Source: Caballeronia zhejiangensis (GTDB taxonomy: Bacteria > Pseudomonadota > Gammaproteobacteria > Burkholderiales > Burkholderiaceae). From it: DNA of 64,000 nucleotides. This document shows, in pieces, positions 9,067 through 17,663 of this stretch. The notes under the pieces are model-generated. The model had not been told where the DNA came from and searched no databases. It saw only the letters and a list, made by a program, of their open reading frames with translations. A program made the translations under genes and the position numbers. The stretch is from contig NZ_JFHD01000028.1 in the NCBI RefSeq assembly GCF_000698575.1, positions 16,946-80,945 on the forward strand. The letters run 5' to 3'. Position 1 is the first letter of the stretch. Each line of letters starts with the position of its first letter.

Positions 9067-9627
9067 TTAGTCCTTCAGCGTCTTCAGCAGATGCTGCTTC
9101 AGCTTGCCGAGCCGCTGATGCGTCTGCGATTTTTCGTTCAGTTCGAGACCGCCGAACATTTCGACGACCCATTGCTCATGCGCGGTCGCCATCTTGTCGA
9201 ACGCGGCGCGGCCTTGCGGCGTGAGACGCACGCTCGTCGAACGGCGATCGTTCGGATCGGCATAACGCGATACCAGTCCTTCTTTTTCGAGCTGATCCGT
9301 GATGCCCGTCACATTGCCGCCGGTGACCATCATGCGGCGCGATAGCTCGGTCATCTTCAGGCCCTCGGGATGACGTTCGAGTTGCGCCATCAGGTCGAAG
9401 CGCGGCAAGGTCGTATCGAACTCGGTGCGCAGGCGCTTGCGCAGTTCGGCTTGCACGAGGTTCGTCGTGGTCAGCATGCGCAGCCATAAGCGCAGTCCCA
9501 TGTGGCTGTCGGCGCCGGTGCTCATCTCGAGATCGACGACGTTGTCCGCCGGTTTCTCCACGCCCTTGCGCGGCGCTTTCTGCTCGGTTGCGGCGTTCGT
9601 CTTCTTGTTGCCTGCGATGTTGCTCAC
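9067..9627 (-). CDS. MarR-family regulator embedded in the aminobenzoate operon
   Basis: A 186-residue MarR winged-helix protein. A polar N-terminal extension of about 35 residues precedes the dimerisation helices. The recognition region M-T-E-L-S-R-R-M-M-V-T-G-G-N-V-T-G-I lies around residues 93-110, and the wing R-Y-A-D-P-N-D-R-R-S-T-S-V near 120-132. The GTG start at 9627 overlaps the SDR stop (GTGA) and follows GGAGAAG. Related MarR proteins sense aromatic-CoA esters and repress their own operon. Its position as the third gene implies feedback on the promoter upstream of abmA; the direct repeats at 12803-12827 are the candidate operator. Confidence 0.85.
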   Translation of the reverse strand: MSNIAGNKKTNAATEQKAPRKGVEKPADNVVDLEMSTGADSHMGLRLWLRMLTTTNLVQAELRKRLRTEFDTTLPRFDLMAQLERHPEGLKMTELSRRMMVTGGNVTGITDQLEKEGLVSRYADPNDRRSTSVRLTPQGRAAFDKMATAHEQWVVEMFGGLELNEKSQTHQRLGKLKQHLLKTLKD

Positions 9628-10385
9628 GTTACTTCTCCACCTGATACGGATATCGACTGGCCGTTCATCGCATCGGAACCGGGCGCGCACAGCCATAGCA
9701 CGGCGTTGGCGACTTCTTCCGGCTGCACGAAACGGCGTTGCGGGTTGTTGCGCACGAGCGCATCGCGTGCGTCCTGTTCGCTGCGCGCGGTCTTCGACAT
9801 GATCTGATCCAGCGATGCGCGCAGCAGCTCGGTTTCGGTATAACCGGGGCATACCGCGTTGACGGTTATGCCCTTCGTCGCGACTTCGAGAGCGAGCGCG
9901 CGCGTGAGACCGATGACGCCATGCTTCGCTGCGCAATACGCCGCGACATACGCATAACCGATCTGTCCCGCCGTGCTCGCGACATTCACGATGCGGCCAA
10001 AGCCACGCTCCAGCATCGACGGCAACACGGCGCGCGTGCAGAAGAACACGCCGGTGAGATTGACGTCGATCATGCGTTGCCACAGTGCCGCATCGGTTTG
10101 CGTGAAAGGCGCGGCTTGCGCGTGGCCTGCGTTGTTCACGAGGATATCGGCCGGACCGGCGCGCGAGAAGGCTTCGGCGACGGCGGCTTCATTCGTCACA
10201 TCGACGCGTATGCACGCGACGTCGGCGTAATCGCGCATCGCGTCGCGCTGCGCTTCGAGGCGCGCGAGATCGCGGCCCATCAGCGTGATGCGTGCGCCGG
10301 CATGCGCGAGCGCCTCTGCGCACGATGCGCCGATGCCGCTGCCACCGCCTGTCACGACCGCGTGTTTGTCGGCGAGAGTCGTCAT
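9624..10385 (-). CDS. SDR-family 3-hydroxyacyl-CoA dehydrogenase-like protein
   Basis: A 253-residue classical short-chain dehydrogenase. The nucleotide motif T-G-G-G-S-G-I-G lies at 12-19, N-N-A-G at 84-87, and the catalytic set is Ser137, Tyr150 and Lys154. The C-terminal P-E-E-V-A-N-A-V-L-W-L and the S-V-S-G-G end are typical of 3-hydroxybutyrate/3-hydroxyacyl-CoA-type SDRs. It would oxidise the hydroxyacyl-CoA made by the hydratase further down the operon. It starts two bases after the abmA stop and overlaps the MarR start. Confidence 0.85.
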   Translation of the reverse strand: MTTLADKHAVVTGGGSGIGASCAEALAHAGARITLMGRDLARLEAQRDAMRDYADVACIRVDVTNEAAVAEAFSRAGPADILVNNAGHAQAAPFTQTDAALWQRMIDVNLTGVFFCTRAVLPSMLERGFGRIVNVASTAGQIGYAYVAAYCAAKHGVIGLTRALALEVATKGITVNAVCPGYTETELLRASLDQIMSKTARSEQDARDALVRNNPQRRFVQPEEVANAVLWLCAPGSDAMNGQSISVSGGEVT

Positions 10386-10387
10386 GA

Positions 10388-12772
10388 TCAGACCGTTCCT
10401 TCAGCGCGTTGCGCGCGTTCTTGCGGCGTGAGGCGCGCATTGTCGGCGGCCAGTGCGCGCTCGCGTTCGAGATTGCGCTCCAGTTGAGATTTGGCGGCCG
10501 CGTATTGCTTCGGCCACGCGATATCGAAGTAGCCGATCTTCGCGGCCTCGTTCAATGTCCACGATGGATTCGCGAGATGCGGGCGCGCCACCGCGCACAA
10601 GTCCGCACGTCCCGCGGCGATGATGCTGTTCACGTGATCCGCTTCCGAGATCGCGCCGACCGCGATGGTCGCGATACCCGCTTCATTGCGTATGCGATCC
10701 GCGAACGGCGTCTGGAACATGCGCCCGAACACAGGCTTCTCCTGCTTGCTGACTTGCCCTGAAGAGACGTCGATCATGTCCGCGCCGGCGGCCTTGAATG
10801 CGCGCGCGATCTCGACGGCGTCGTCGGGCGTCGTCCCGCCATCGACCCAATCGTGCGCGGAGATGCGAACGGACATCGGCTTGTCTTGCGGCCACACGGC
10901 GCGCATCGCCTTGAATACTTCGAGCGGATAACGCAGGCGATTTTCGAGCGAGCCGCCGTATTCGTCAGTGCGATGATTGGTCAGCGGCGAGAGAAAGCTC
11001 GACAGAAAGTAGCCATGCGCGCAGTGCAGTTCGAGCCAGTCGAAGCCTGCAAGCGCGGCCATTTCCGTGGCGCGCACGAACTGCGTTTCGATCTCGCGCA
11101 ATTCGTCGTGCGATGCCTCGCGCGACCATTGGCTCACGCCTTGCAGATACTGTTGTGGCGATGCGGAAACCAGCGGCCAGTTGCCATCGGGAAGCGGCTG
11201 ATCGATGCCTTCCCAGCTCACGCGCGTCGATGCCTTCGCGCCCGCATGGCCGAGCTGCATGCCGATCTTCGCATCCGATTGCGCATGCACGAAATCGACG
11301 ATGCGCTTCCACGCCGCGAGATGCTCCGGCGCATACATGCCCGGACATCCCGGCGTGATGCGCGCTTCGGGCGACACGCAGGTCATCTCGGTCATCACGA
11401 GCGCGGCGCCGCCCATCGCGCGCGCGCCGAGATGCATCAGGTGATAGTCGCCCGCGATGCCATCGACGGCGGAATACTGCGCCATCGGCGAAACGACCAC
11501 GCGATTCTTCAGCGTGACGCCGCGCAATGTGAACGGCGTGAACATCGGCGGAACGGATCGTTGCCGCGCGTTGCGCTCGATGCCCGCACGCGCGGCCAGC
11601 CAGTCTTCGAATGAGGCGAGATATCCTGCATCGCGCTCGCGCAGGTTTTCATGCGAAATGCGCTGCGAGCGCGTGAGCAACGAGTATGCAAACTGCTCGG
11701 GCTCGAACGACGCGTATCGATCCACATGCTCGAACCACTCCGTCGAATTGCGCGCGGCATTCTGAATGCGCAATACATCGACGCTGCGTACTTGCGTGTA
11801 ATGCGCGAGCGCGCCGTCGAGATCGCCGTTCTTCATCGCGAACGCAGTGTCGATGCTGTTCGCGAGTTCGATCGCATCTTCGAGTGCGAGCTTCGTCCCC
11901 GATCCGATCGAAAAATGCGCGGTATGCGCGGCATCGCCCATCAACACGACGGGCGTCCGTTTGCCGTTCGCGGATTCGCGCCAATGCACCCATTCGCGAT
12001 TGACGACGCGCGGAAAGCGGATCCATTGCGCCGATCCGCGCAAGTGCGTGGCGTTCGAGATCAGCGCGTGGCCGTCGAGATGCTTCGCAAAAAGCTTTTC
12101 GCAGAACGCGATGCCGTCTTCCTTGCTCATGTCGGCGAGGCCGGCCGCACGCCATACGCGTTCGGGCGCCTCGACGATGAACGTCGACGTGTCTTCATCG
12201 AAGCGATAAGCATGCGCCTGAAACCAGCCCCATTCGGTTTTTTCGAACGCGAACGTGAATGCGTCGAAGCACTTGTGCGTGCCGAGCCACACGAAGCGGC
12301 AATCGCGCATGTCGATATCGGGCTGATACGTCGACGCGTATTTCTGCCGAATCGCGCTGTTCAATCCGTCGCTCGCGATGATGAGATCGGCGTCGTAGTC
12401 CTCGTCGTTCGTGACTTGCGTTTCGAAGACGAGCTTCACGCCGAGGTCTTCGCAACGCGCTTGCAGGATATTCAGCAGACGTTTGCGGCCGATGCCGCAG
12501 AAGCCGTGACCCGACGAGCGCACGGTGCGCCCGCCGATGTGGACGTCGATGTCGTCCCAGTGATTGAAGGCGTCGAGAATGGCATCGGCGCTTGGCGGGT
12601 CCGCCGCGCGCAGGTTGCCGAGCGTCTGGTCGGAGAACACGACGCCCCAGCCGAACGTGTCGTAAGGACGGTTGCGTTCGACGACGGTGATGTCGTAAGC
12701 GGGGTGGCGGCGCTTCATCAAAAGCGCGAAATACAGGCCCGCCGGACCTCCGCCGATGCAGACGATACGCAT
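10388..12772 (-). CDS. abmA: 2-aminobenzoyl-CoA monooxygenase/reductase (bifunctional)
   Basis: A 794-residue two-domain flavoenzyme. The N-terminal half is an aromatic hydroxylase with the FAD motif I-G-G-G-P-A-G at residues 6-12, R-K-R-L near 95 and L-M-G-D-A-A-H-T near 283-290. The second half, from about residue 410 (F-T-P-F-T-L-R-G-V-T-L-K-N-R), is an old-yellow-enzyme-type FMN reductase with H-C-A-H-G-Y-F-L-S-S-F-L-S-P and Y-G-G-S-L-E-N-R. This exact fusion is known from the 2-aminobenzoyl-CoA monooxygenase/reductase of Azoarcus evansii, which hydroxylates and then reduces the ring. Salicylyl-CoA 5-hydroxylase shares the first half, so salicylyl-CoA is the alternative substrate; the linked ligase favours 2-aminobenzoyl-CoA. 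It is the first gene of the operon. Confidence 0.9.
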   Translation of the reverse strand: MRIVCIGGGPAGLYFALLMKRRHPAYDITVVERNRPYDTFGWGVVFSDQTLGNLRAADPPSADAILDAFNHWDDIDVHIGGRTVRSSGHGFCGIGRKRLLNILQARCEDLGVKLVFETQVTNDEDYDADLIIASDGLNSAIRQKYASTYQPDIDMRDCRFVWLGTHKCFDAFTFAFEKTEWGWFQAHAYRFDEDTSTFIVEAPERVWRAAGLADMSKEDGIAFCEKLFAKHLDGHALISNATHLRGSAQWIRFPRVVNREWVHWRESANGKRTPVVLMGDAAHTAHFSIGSGTKLALEDAIELANSIDTAFAMKNGDLDGALAHYTQVRSVDVLRIQNAARNSTEWFEHVDRYASFEPEQFAYSLLTRSQRISHENLRERDAGYLASFEDWLAARAGIERNARQRSVPPMFTPFTLRGVTLKNRVVVSPMAQYSAVDGIAGDYHLMHLGARAMGGAALVMTEMTCVSPEARITPGCPGMYAPEHLAAWKRIVDFVHAQSDAKIGMQLGHAGAKASTRVSWEGIDQPLPDGNWPLVSASPQQYLQGVSQWSREASHDELREIETQFVRATEMAALAGFDWLELHCAHGYFLSSFLSPLTNHRTDEYGGSLENRLRYPLEVFKAMRAVWPQDKPMSVRISAHDWVDGGTTPDDAVEIARAFKAAGADMIDVSSGQVSKQEKPVFGRMFQTPFADRIRNEAGIATIAVGAISEADHVNSIIAAGRADLCAVARPHLANPSWTLNEAAKIGYFDIAWPKQYAAAKSQLERNLERERALAADNARLTPQERAQRAEGTV

Positions 12773-12802
12773 GCTTGCTCTCCGACTCGTGTCTTTCCTC
12801 GT

Positions 12803-12827
12803 GATAATTTAGGTTTGGATAATTTAG
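12803..12827. promoter_or_regulatory. Tandem 10-bp direct repeat, candidate MarR operator
   Basis: The 10-mer GATAATTTAG occurs at 12803-12812 and again at 12818-12827, a 15-bp period in an otherwise GC-rich region. One copy covers the -10 box and the other the spacer of the abm promoter. A repressor bound here would block RNA polymerase, so the embedded MarR regulator is the natural candidate. Because MarR sites are usually palindromes, direct repeats may mean another regulator or two half-sites. Confidence 0.5.
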
Positions 12828-12834
12828 ATGTCAA
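12806..12834 (-). promoter_or_regulatory. Sigma-70-type promoter of the abm operon
   Basis: On the minus strand a perfect -35 box TTGACA (12834-12829) is followed by a 17-base spacer and TAAATT (12811-12806), which matches the -10 consensus at four of six positions. Transcription would begin near 12799, leaving a leader of about 27 bases with GGAGA before the abmA ATG at 12772. The box quality and spacing are read directly from sequence; activity is inferred. Confidence 0.6.
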
Positions 12835-12878
12835 GTAAAAAGACGACGGAGCGCACCGCGCGTCCGTACTTTTCCCCG

Positions 12879-14507
12879 CTAGTCTTCGCGGATTTCCCGT
12901 GCGCAACGCTGCAAGCGGATGAATGCCCGATACCGCGCGTCGTGAAGGCGCGCGAGATCGCCCGTTGCCGGCGCGTAGGTTTTTTCGACGCGCGCCATGC
13001 CGCTCATCGCCGATCGAACGTCGCCGAACAGACCGCCCGCCACCGCGCCGAGCATCGCGGCGCCGAGCAGCACCGGCTCATCGACCTGCGTGGCCAGCAC
13101 CGGCTTGCCGGTCGCATCGGCGAGCAGCTGCCGGACGAGATCGAGCCGGCCCGCGCCGCCGCTGATCATCACGCGCTCGATCGGCGCGCCGGCGTCCGCC
13201 TGCGCTTCGATGATCTGCCGCAGACCATAAGCGATGCTGCATACGCCGGCGACATACAGCGCGACCAGATTGTCGAGGCCGGCTTCCATGCCGAGACCGG
13301 CGATGACCGCGCGCGCGTGCGGATCGGCGAAGGGCGCGCGGTTGCCGAGAAACTCCGGGACGACGTGCAGGCCATCGGCGAGCTTCACCGCGTCCGACAG
13401 GCTGCCGGAGCCCTGAGCCGCCAAGCCGGCGAGCATGCCCGGCAGCGATTCGCCGCGCTCTTTCGCGCCAAGCGTGGCTTCGGCGGCGGCGGGATGCATC
13501 GCGAGCAGGCGCTCGATCGCCGCGCCGGCGACCGATTGACCGCCTTCGTTGAGCCACGCCTGCGGCACCATCGCCGAGAAGTACGGGCCCCAGACGCCGG
13601 GCACGAAGACCGGCTCGGCGGTCGTCGTCATCGTGCATGACGACGTGCCGAACACATAGGCGAGGCACGACTCCGGATCGCCCTGTGCGCCCACGGTGCC
13701 GATGCCGCCCGCATGGGCATCGATCACGCCCGCGCCGACCGGTGTGCCCGCGATCAGCCCGAGTTCCGCGGCGGCGCGTTCGGTCAGCCCGTTGCCGAGC
13801 CGCGTGCCCGGTTCGACCACCTGCTGGCCGATGCGCGCGAAGCCCTCGTCCGCCAGCGCGCCGAGACCGATGGTCCGGAAATAGCTCTCGTCCCAGCGCC
13901 GTTCATGCGCGAGATAGGTCCACTTGCAGGTCACGGTGCAGACCGACCGCGACGTATCGCCGGTCGCGCGCCATGTCAGGAAGTCGGTGAGATCGAAGAA
14001 TTGCCATGCGGCGTCGAAGACGCGCGGACGGTTTTCCAGAAGCCACAACAGCTTCGGCGTCTCCATTTCCGGTGAGATCCTGCCGCCGACGTATTTCAGC
14101 ACCGCGTGGCCGGTCGCGTTGATGCGCTCCGCCTGCCCGATCGCGCGATGATCCATCCAGACGACGATGTCGCGTTCCGCCTGCTCCGACGGTCCCACGG
14201 GCAGCGGTTTGCCGCCATCGCCGAGCACGACGAGCGAGCAGGTCGCATCGAAGCTGATGCCCGCGACGGACTCCGGCGCGATTGCCGCCTGCGCGAGCGC
14301 CGCTTTTACGGCGTGGCAGACGGCGCTCCAGATTTCCCCGCTCGATTGCTCGACGATGCCGCCGCTTTCATGAAACAGCGTGATGTCCTTTTTCGCCGAT
14401 GCGGCCATGTTGCCGGCGGTATCGAAAATTCCGGCGCGTGCGCTGCCGGTGCCGACGTCGACGCCAACGACGTAGCGTTCGCCGGCGCTGCGGTTGCTTG
14501 CGTTCAT
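12879..14507 (-). CDS. FGGY-family kinase, D-ribulokinase (YDR109c/FGGY) type
   Basis: A 542-residue FGGY carbohydrate kinase. The N-terminal phosphate-1 motif V-G-V-D-V-G-T-G-S-A-R lies near residues 13-23, the metal/substrate segment V-W-M-D-H-R-A near 117-123, G-V-I-D-A-H-A-G-G near 262-270 and M-I-S-G-G-A-G-R near 447-454. The run V-F-V-P-G-V-W-G-P-Y-F-S-A-M-V-P is a hallmark of the eukaryote-like FGGY/YDR109c group, characterised as D-ribulokinases (D-ribulose to D-ribulose 5-phosphate), and not of bacterial AraB. It is the last gene of the minus-strand set MFS, ttdA, ttdB, kinase, 124 bases after ttdB. Its link to tartrate is unexplained. Confidence 0.8.
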   Translation of the reverse strand: MNASNRSAGERYVVGVDVGTGSARAGIFDTAGNMAASAKKDITLFHESGGIVEQSSGEIWSAVCHAVKAALAQAAIAPESVAGISFDATCSLVVLGDGGKPLPVGPSEQAERDIVVWMDHRAIGQAERINATGHAVLKYVGGRISPEMETPKLLWLLENRPRVFDAAWQFFDLTDFLTWRATGDTSRSVCTVTCKWTYLAHERRWDESYFRTIGLGALADEGFARIGQQVVEPGTRLGNGLTERAAAELGLIAGTPVGAGVIDAHAGGIGTVGAQGDPESCLAYVFGTSSCTMTTTAEPVFVPGVWGPYFSAMVPQAWLNEGGQSVAGAAIERLLAMHPAAAEATLGAKERGESLPGMLAGLAAQGSGSLSDAVKLADGLHVVPEFLGNRAPFADPHARAVIAGLGMEAGLDNLVALYVAGVCSIAYGLRQIIEAQADAGAPIERVMISGGAGRLDLVRQLLADATGKPVLATQVDEPVLLGAAMLGAVAGGLFGDVRSAMSGMARVEKTYAPATGDLARLHDARYRAFIRLQRCAREIRED

Positions 14508-14631
14508 CTCTCTGTCCGTGGTTCGGGATAGGGGCGTCGCAGATCGACGCTGTTCGGCAAACCTGCCGCCGAGTAGTATGCCCGAACCCCGAATTCCGAA
14601 GACGGCAACGCGAGGCGCTCGTCTAAAGCCG

Positions 14632-15240
14632 CTACTTGATGAAGCTGAGTTCCTTGCTGATCTTTTCGAGGATCGGCTTCTTTCTCTCGTTGAAGACCGC
14701 CTTGTTTTCCTGGATGAGATTGTTGCCCTTGGTATCGATCGAGATGATCAGCGGGCCGAACTCCTTCACGCGGTTGATCCACAAGGTTTCGGGCATGCCG
14801 AGATCCTGCCATTCGGCGCCTTCGATTTCCTCGACGAGCGTCGCCGCGAGCACCGCGCATCCGCCCGGGAAGATCGCATGAACCGCCTTGTGCTCCATGC
14901 AGCCCGCGGCCGTTTCCGGTCCCATGCCGCCTTTGCCGACGATCAGCTTCACGCCGGTCTGCTCGATGAACTCGCGCTCGAATTTCTCCATGCGCATGCT
15001 CGTCGTCGGTCCGATGGACACCATCTCGAACGCGCCGTCGTCCTTCTTGCGCACGATCGGGCCCGCATGAAAGATCGCGCCGCCGTTGAGATCGACGGGC
15101 AGATCGCGCCCTTGTTCGATCAATCGACGATGCGCGACATCGCGGCACGTCACCAGGCGCCCCGTCAGATAGACGACGTCGCCGACCTTCAGATCCTCGA
15201 GGTCTTCGCTTTTGATGGGGGTTGTCAGAACCTTCTTCAC
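14632..15240 (-). CDS. ttdB: L(+)-tartrate dehydratase beta subunit (class I fumarase C-terminal type)
   Basis: A 202-residue protein equal to the C-terminal swivelling domain of class I fumarases, here as a separate subunit. Recognisable segments are V-Y-L-T-G-R-L-V-T-C-R-D-V-A-H-R (about 23-38), the G-P-T-T-S-M-R-M substrate loop and G-K-G-G-M-G. With TtdA it should dehydrate L(+)-tartrate to oxaloacetate using a [4Fe-4S] cluster held by TtdA. Its ATG overlaps the ttdA stop by four bases. The same subunit pair can also be a class I fumarase; the neighbouring tartrate-type dehydrogenase and transporter favour tartrate. Confidence 0.85.
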   Translation of the reverse strand: MKKVLTTPIKSEDLEDLKVGDVVYLTGRLVTCRDVAHRRLIEQGRDLPVDLNGGAIFHAGPIVRKKDDGAFEMVSIGPTTSMRMEKFEREFIEQTGVKLIVGKGGMGPETAAGCMEHKAVHAIFPGGCAVLAATLVEEIEGAEWQDLGMPETLWINRVKEFGPLIISIDTKGNNLIQENKAVFNERKKPILEKISKELSFIK

Positions 15241-16136
15241 AGTACGACTCCTTCATGCGAGAGCACTTCGTAGGACATGTCTGCGTTGATGCGGATCTTG
15301 CCGCGGCGATGCGCCCAGCATCCGGTGTTGATGGCCACCCCGATGGTCGACGGATGCCGCGCCGACGATTCGATGTTGACGCCCATCACGCTATTGTTTC
15401 CGGTGAGCCCCTGAGGGCCGATGCCGACTTCGTTGAGCCCTTGTTCGAGCAACTCTTCCATCAGCGCGGCGCGCGGATTCGCGCTCTTCGAATCGACCGG
15501 ACGAAGGATCGCCAGCTTCGACAGTCGCGCGGCAGTCTCGACCGAAGTGGATACGCCGACGCCGACGAGCAGCGGCGGGCACGCATTCACGCCGCGCTCG
15601 GTGATGACGTCCATCACGAATTCGGCGACGCCTTCATAGCCTTGCCCCGGCATCAGAACCTTCGCCGCGCCGGGAAGCGTGCAGCCGCCGCCCGCCATGT
15701 AGACGTCGATCGTGCAGCTGTCCTTCTCCGGCACGATGCGCCAGTCGAGCCACGGAATCTGCGTGCCGGTGTTCGTGCCCGTGTTCTTCTCGTCGAACGT
15801 TTCGACGGCGTTGTGACGCAAAGGCCCGAGCTTCGTCGCGCCGGCGGTGGCTTCCTGAAGGATTTCCTCGAGCTCGCCGAGCAGCGGAAAATTCGCGCCC
15901 GCCTCGACGAAATACTGGATCACGCCCGTGTCCTGACAGCTCGGACGGTTCAGCTTGTCGGCGGCGTCCTGGTTGCTGTCCATCGAATCGTAAATCGACT
16001 TGGCGAGCGGATTGGTTTCCATCGTGCGCAATTCCGCGAGCTTCGCCTTGACATCCTTCGGCAGGCGCTTGCCGATATAGGCGGTGAACTTCGCCATGGT
16101 GTCCGTGACGGACTGAATGGCCGCTTCCTTTTCCAT
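15237..16136 (-). CDS. ttdA: L(+)-tartrate dehydratase alpha subunit, [4Fe-4S]
   Basis: A 299-residue catalytic subunit, very close in length to E. coli TtdA (303). The three cysteines expected to hold the oxygen-sensitive [4Fe-4S] cluster are visible: Cys67 in P-S-C-Q-D-T-G, one in V-N-A-C-P-P near residue 188 and one in N-T-G-C-W-A-H-R-R near 273. N-T-G-T-N-T-G-T-Q-I-P is the conserved substrate loop. It heads a coupled ttdA-ttdB pair, 48 bases downstream of the MFS transporter gene, so all are probably on one transcript from the 17487-17663 region. Confidence 0.87.
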   Translation of the reverse strand: MEKEAAIQSVTDTMAKFTAYIGKRLPKDVKAKLAELRTMETNPLAKSIYDSMDSNQDAADKLNRPSCQDTGVIQYFVEAGANFPLLGELEEILQEATAGATKLGPLRHNAVETFDEKNTGTNTGTQIPWLDWRIVPEKDSCTIDVYMAGGGCTLPGAAKVLMPGQGYEGVAEFVMDVITERGVNACPPLLVGVGVSTSVETAARLSKLAILRPVDSKSANPRAALMEELLEQGLNEVGIGPQGLTGNNSVMGVNIESSARHPSTIGVAINTGCWAHRRGKIRINADMSYEVLSHEGVVL

Positions 16137-16184
16137 CTTGATTCCTCTACGACGTGTTGAGTTGGGGGACGCGCGCGTGCTTTT

Positions 16185-17486
16185 TCAGTGTGCGGCGGCG
16201 TTGCTGGTCGATACCGAAGGCTTCTGCGAGCGGGCGAGAAGCAAGGTCAGCACGGCGGACATCACGAGAAGACCGGCGACGAAATAGAGGCCGCCCGCAT
16301 AGCTGCCCGTCGATTCCTTGAGCCAGCCGATGACGACCGGACCGGCGAAGCCGCCCAGATTGCCGATCGAGTTGATCGTCGCGATGCCGGTGGCGGCCGC
16401 CGCGCCGGAGAGAAACATCGTCGGCATGGTCCAGAGCGGCGGCTTCGCGCAACTGATGCCGATGTTCACCAGCGTCAGCGAGGCGATCAGACCGACGACG
16501 CTATTGGCCATCGCCGCCACGATCAGGCCGACCGCCGCCGCGACGCACGCCAGCACGACGTGCCAGGTTCGCTCGCCGGTGCGATCCGAATGGCGCGACC
16601 ACAGCACCATCGCGATGACGGACACGATCGGCGGAATCGCGTTGAGCAGGCCGACGGTCATCGACGACACGCCCAGTTGCTTGATGATCTGCGGCGCCCA
16701 GATGCCGAGCGTGTACAGCCCCGCCGACGTGCCGAAGTAAATCAGCGACAGCGCGATTACGCGGGGATTCGCAAGGCCGCTGATGATGCCGTGCTTCGCC
16801 GTGGTCGCGCGGCTGGCGGTTTCGGCGTTCATGACATCGACCAGCCAGTTGCGCTCGTCGTCCTTCAGCCATTTGGCCTTCTCGGGCTTGTCGGTCATGT
16901 AGAAGAAGACGACCACGCCGAGAATGAGCGCCGGCACGGCTTCGAGGATGAAGAGCCATTGCCATCCGTGCAGTCCCATTACGCCGTCCATTTCGAGCAG
17001 CGCGGCGGACAGCGGCGAGCCGAGCGCGGTGGAAAGCGGCGCGGCGGCCATGAAGAACGCGACGACGCCAGCGCGATGCCGCGCGGGAAACCAGTAGCTG
17101 AGATACAGGATGATGCCGGGGAAGAAGCCCGCTTCGGCCGCGCCCAGCAGGAAGCGGATGATGTAGAAGCTCGTCGGCCCGGTGACGAACGCCATCGCCG
17201 CCGAGATGATCGCCCACGTCACCATGACCCGCGCAATCCAGATGCGCGCGCCGACCTTGTGCAGCACGATGTTCGACGGCACTTCGAACAGGAAATAGCC
17301 CCAGAAGAAGATGCCCGCGCCGAAGCCGAGAATCGACGCGGTGAAGCCGAGGTCGGTCTTCATCGTGAGCGCCGCGAAGCCGATATTCACCCGGTCGATA
17401 TACGCGATGAAGTACAGCAGCATGATGAACGGCACGATGCGCCAGCTGACCTTGCGCAGAGTGCGCTTCTCGATGTCCATTTCCAT
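16185..17486 (-). CDS. MFS anion:cation symporter, tartrate transporter (TtuB)-like
   Basis: A 433-residue, twelve-helix transporter of the anion:cation symporter family. The signature Y-F-I-A-Y-I-D-R-V-N-I-G-F-A lies at residues about 25-38, with G-Y-F-L-F-E-V-P-S-N-I after it and R-F-L-L-G-A-A-E-A-G-F-F-P-G in helix 4. TtuB of Agrobacterium vitis and phthalate permeases belong to this group. As first gene ahead of ttdAB it most likely imports tartrate or a related dicarboxylic hydroxyacid with protons. Two ATGs six bases apart (17486 and 17480) are both possible starts. Confidence 0.82.
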   Translation of the reverse strand: MEMDIEKRTLRKVSWRIVPFIMLLYFIAYIDRVNIGFAALTMKTDLGFTASILGFGAGIFFWGYFLFEVPSNIVLHKVGARIWIARVMVTWAIISAAMAFVTGPTSFYIIRFLLGAAEAGFFPGIILYLSYWFPARHRAGVVAFFMAAAPLSTALGSPLSAALLEMDGVMGLHGWQWLFILEAVPALILGVVVFFYMTDKPEKAKWLKDDERNWLVDVMNAETASRATTAKHGIISGLANPRVIALSLIYFGTSAGLYTLGIWAPQIIKQLGVSSMTVGLLNAIPPIVSVIAMVLWSRHSDRTGERTWHVVLACVAAAVGLIVAAMANSVVGLIASLTLVNIGISCAKPPLWTMPTMFLSGAAAATGIATINSIGNLGGFAGPVVIGWLKESTGSYAGGLYFVAGLLVMSAVLTLLLARSQKPSVSTSNAAAH

Positions 17487-17519
17487 GGAACGTCTCCTGA
17501 TTCCGATTGATAGGGTTCG

Positions 17520-17538
17520 AAACCGTCTGGTGCGGTTT
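17520..17538. promoter_or_regulatory. Inverted repeat in the divergent ttd/LysR promoter region
   Basis: AAACCG (17520-17525) and CGGTTT (17533-17538) form a perfect 6-bp inverted repeat with a 7-base spacer. It sits between the divergent transporter-ttdAB operon and the LysR gene. Regulators of the LysR family usually bind dyads in such divergent regions. Further downstream, 17595-17633 is AT-rich with TAAGTT and CTTAAACTTAA elements that may hold the LysR-side promoter. Confidence 0.35.
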
Positions 17539-17663
17539 TGATGCCGTCTTCGAACGTCGGCTCGAAGCGGTCGCCCTTTACGTGAGCTGACGCCTAAGTT
17601 AAAACCGTTGGAATCGCGTATGAATCGACTTAAACTTAATTCATCATTGCAAAAAAATCACGA

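Noticed and set aside
9067..10083. A 338-codon MarR protein with a long N-terminal extension
   Set aside because: The extension is the shadow of the SDR gene. The GTG at 9627 with GGAGAAG and a GTGA overlap is the natural start.
17508..17525. GGTTCGAAACC, resembling a tRNA T-arm
   Set aside because: No anticodon arm, D-arm or pairing acceptor stem can be built around it. It overlaps the dyad upstream of the LysR gene and is better read as promoter-region sequence.
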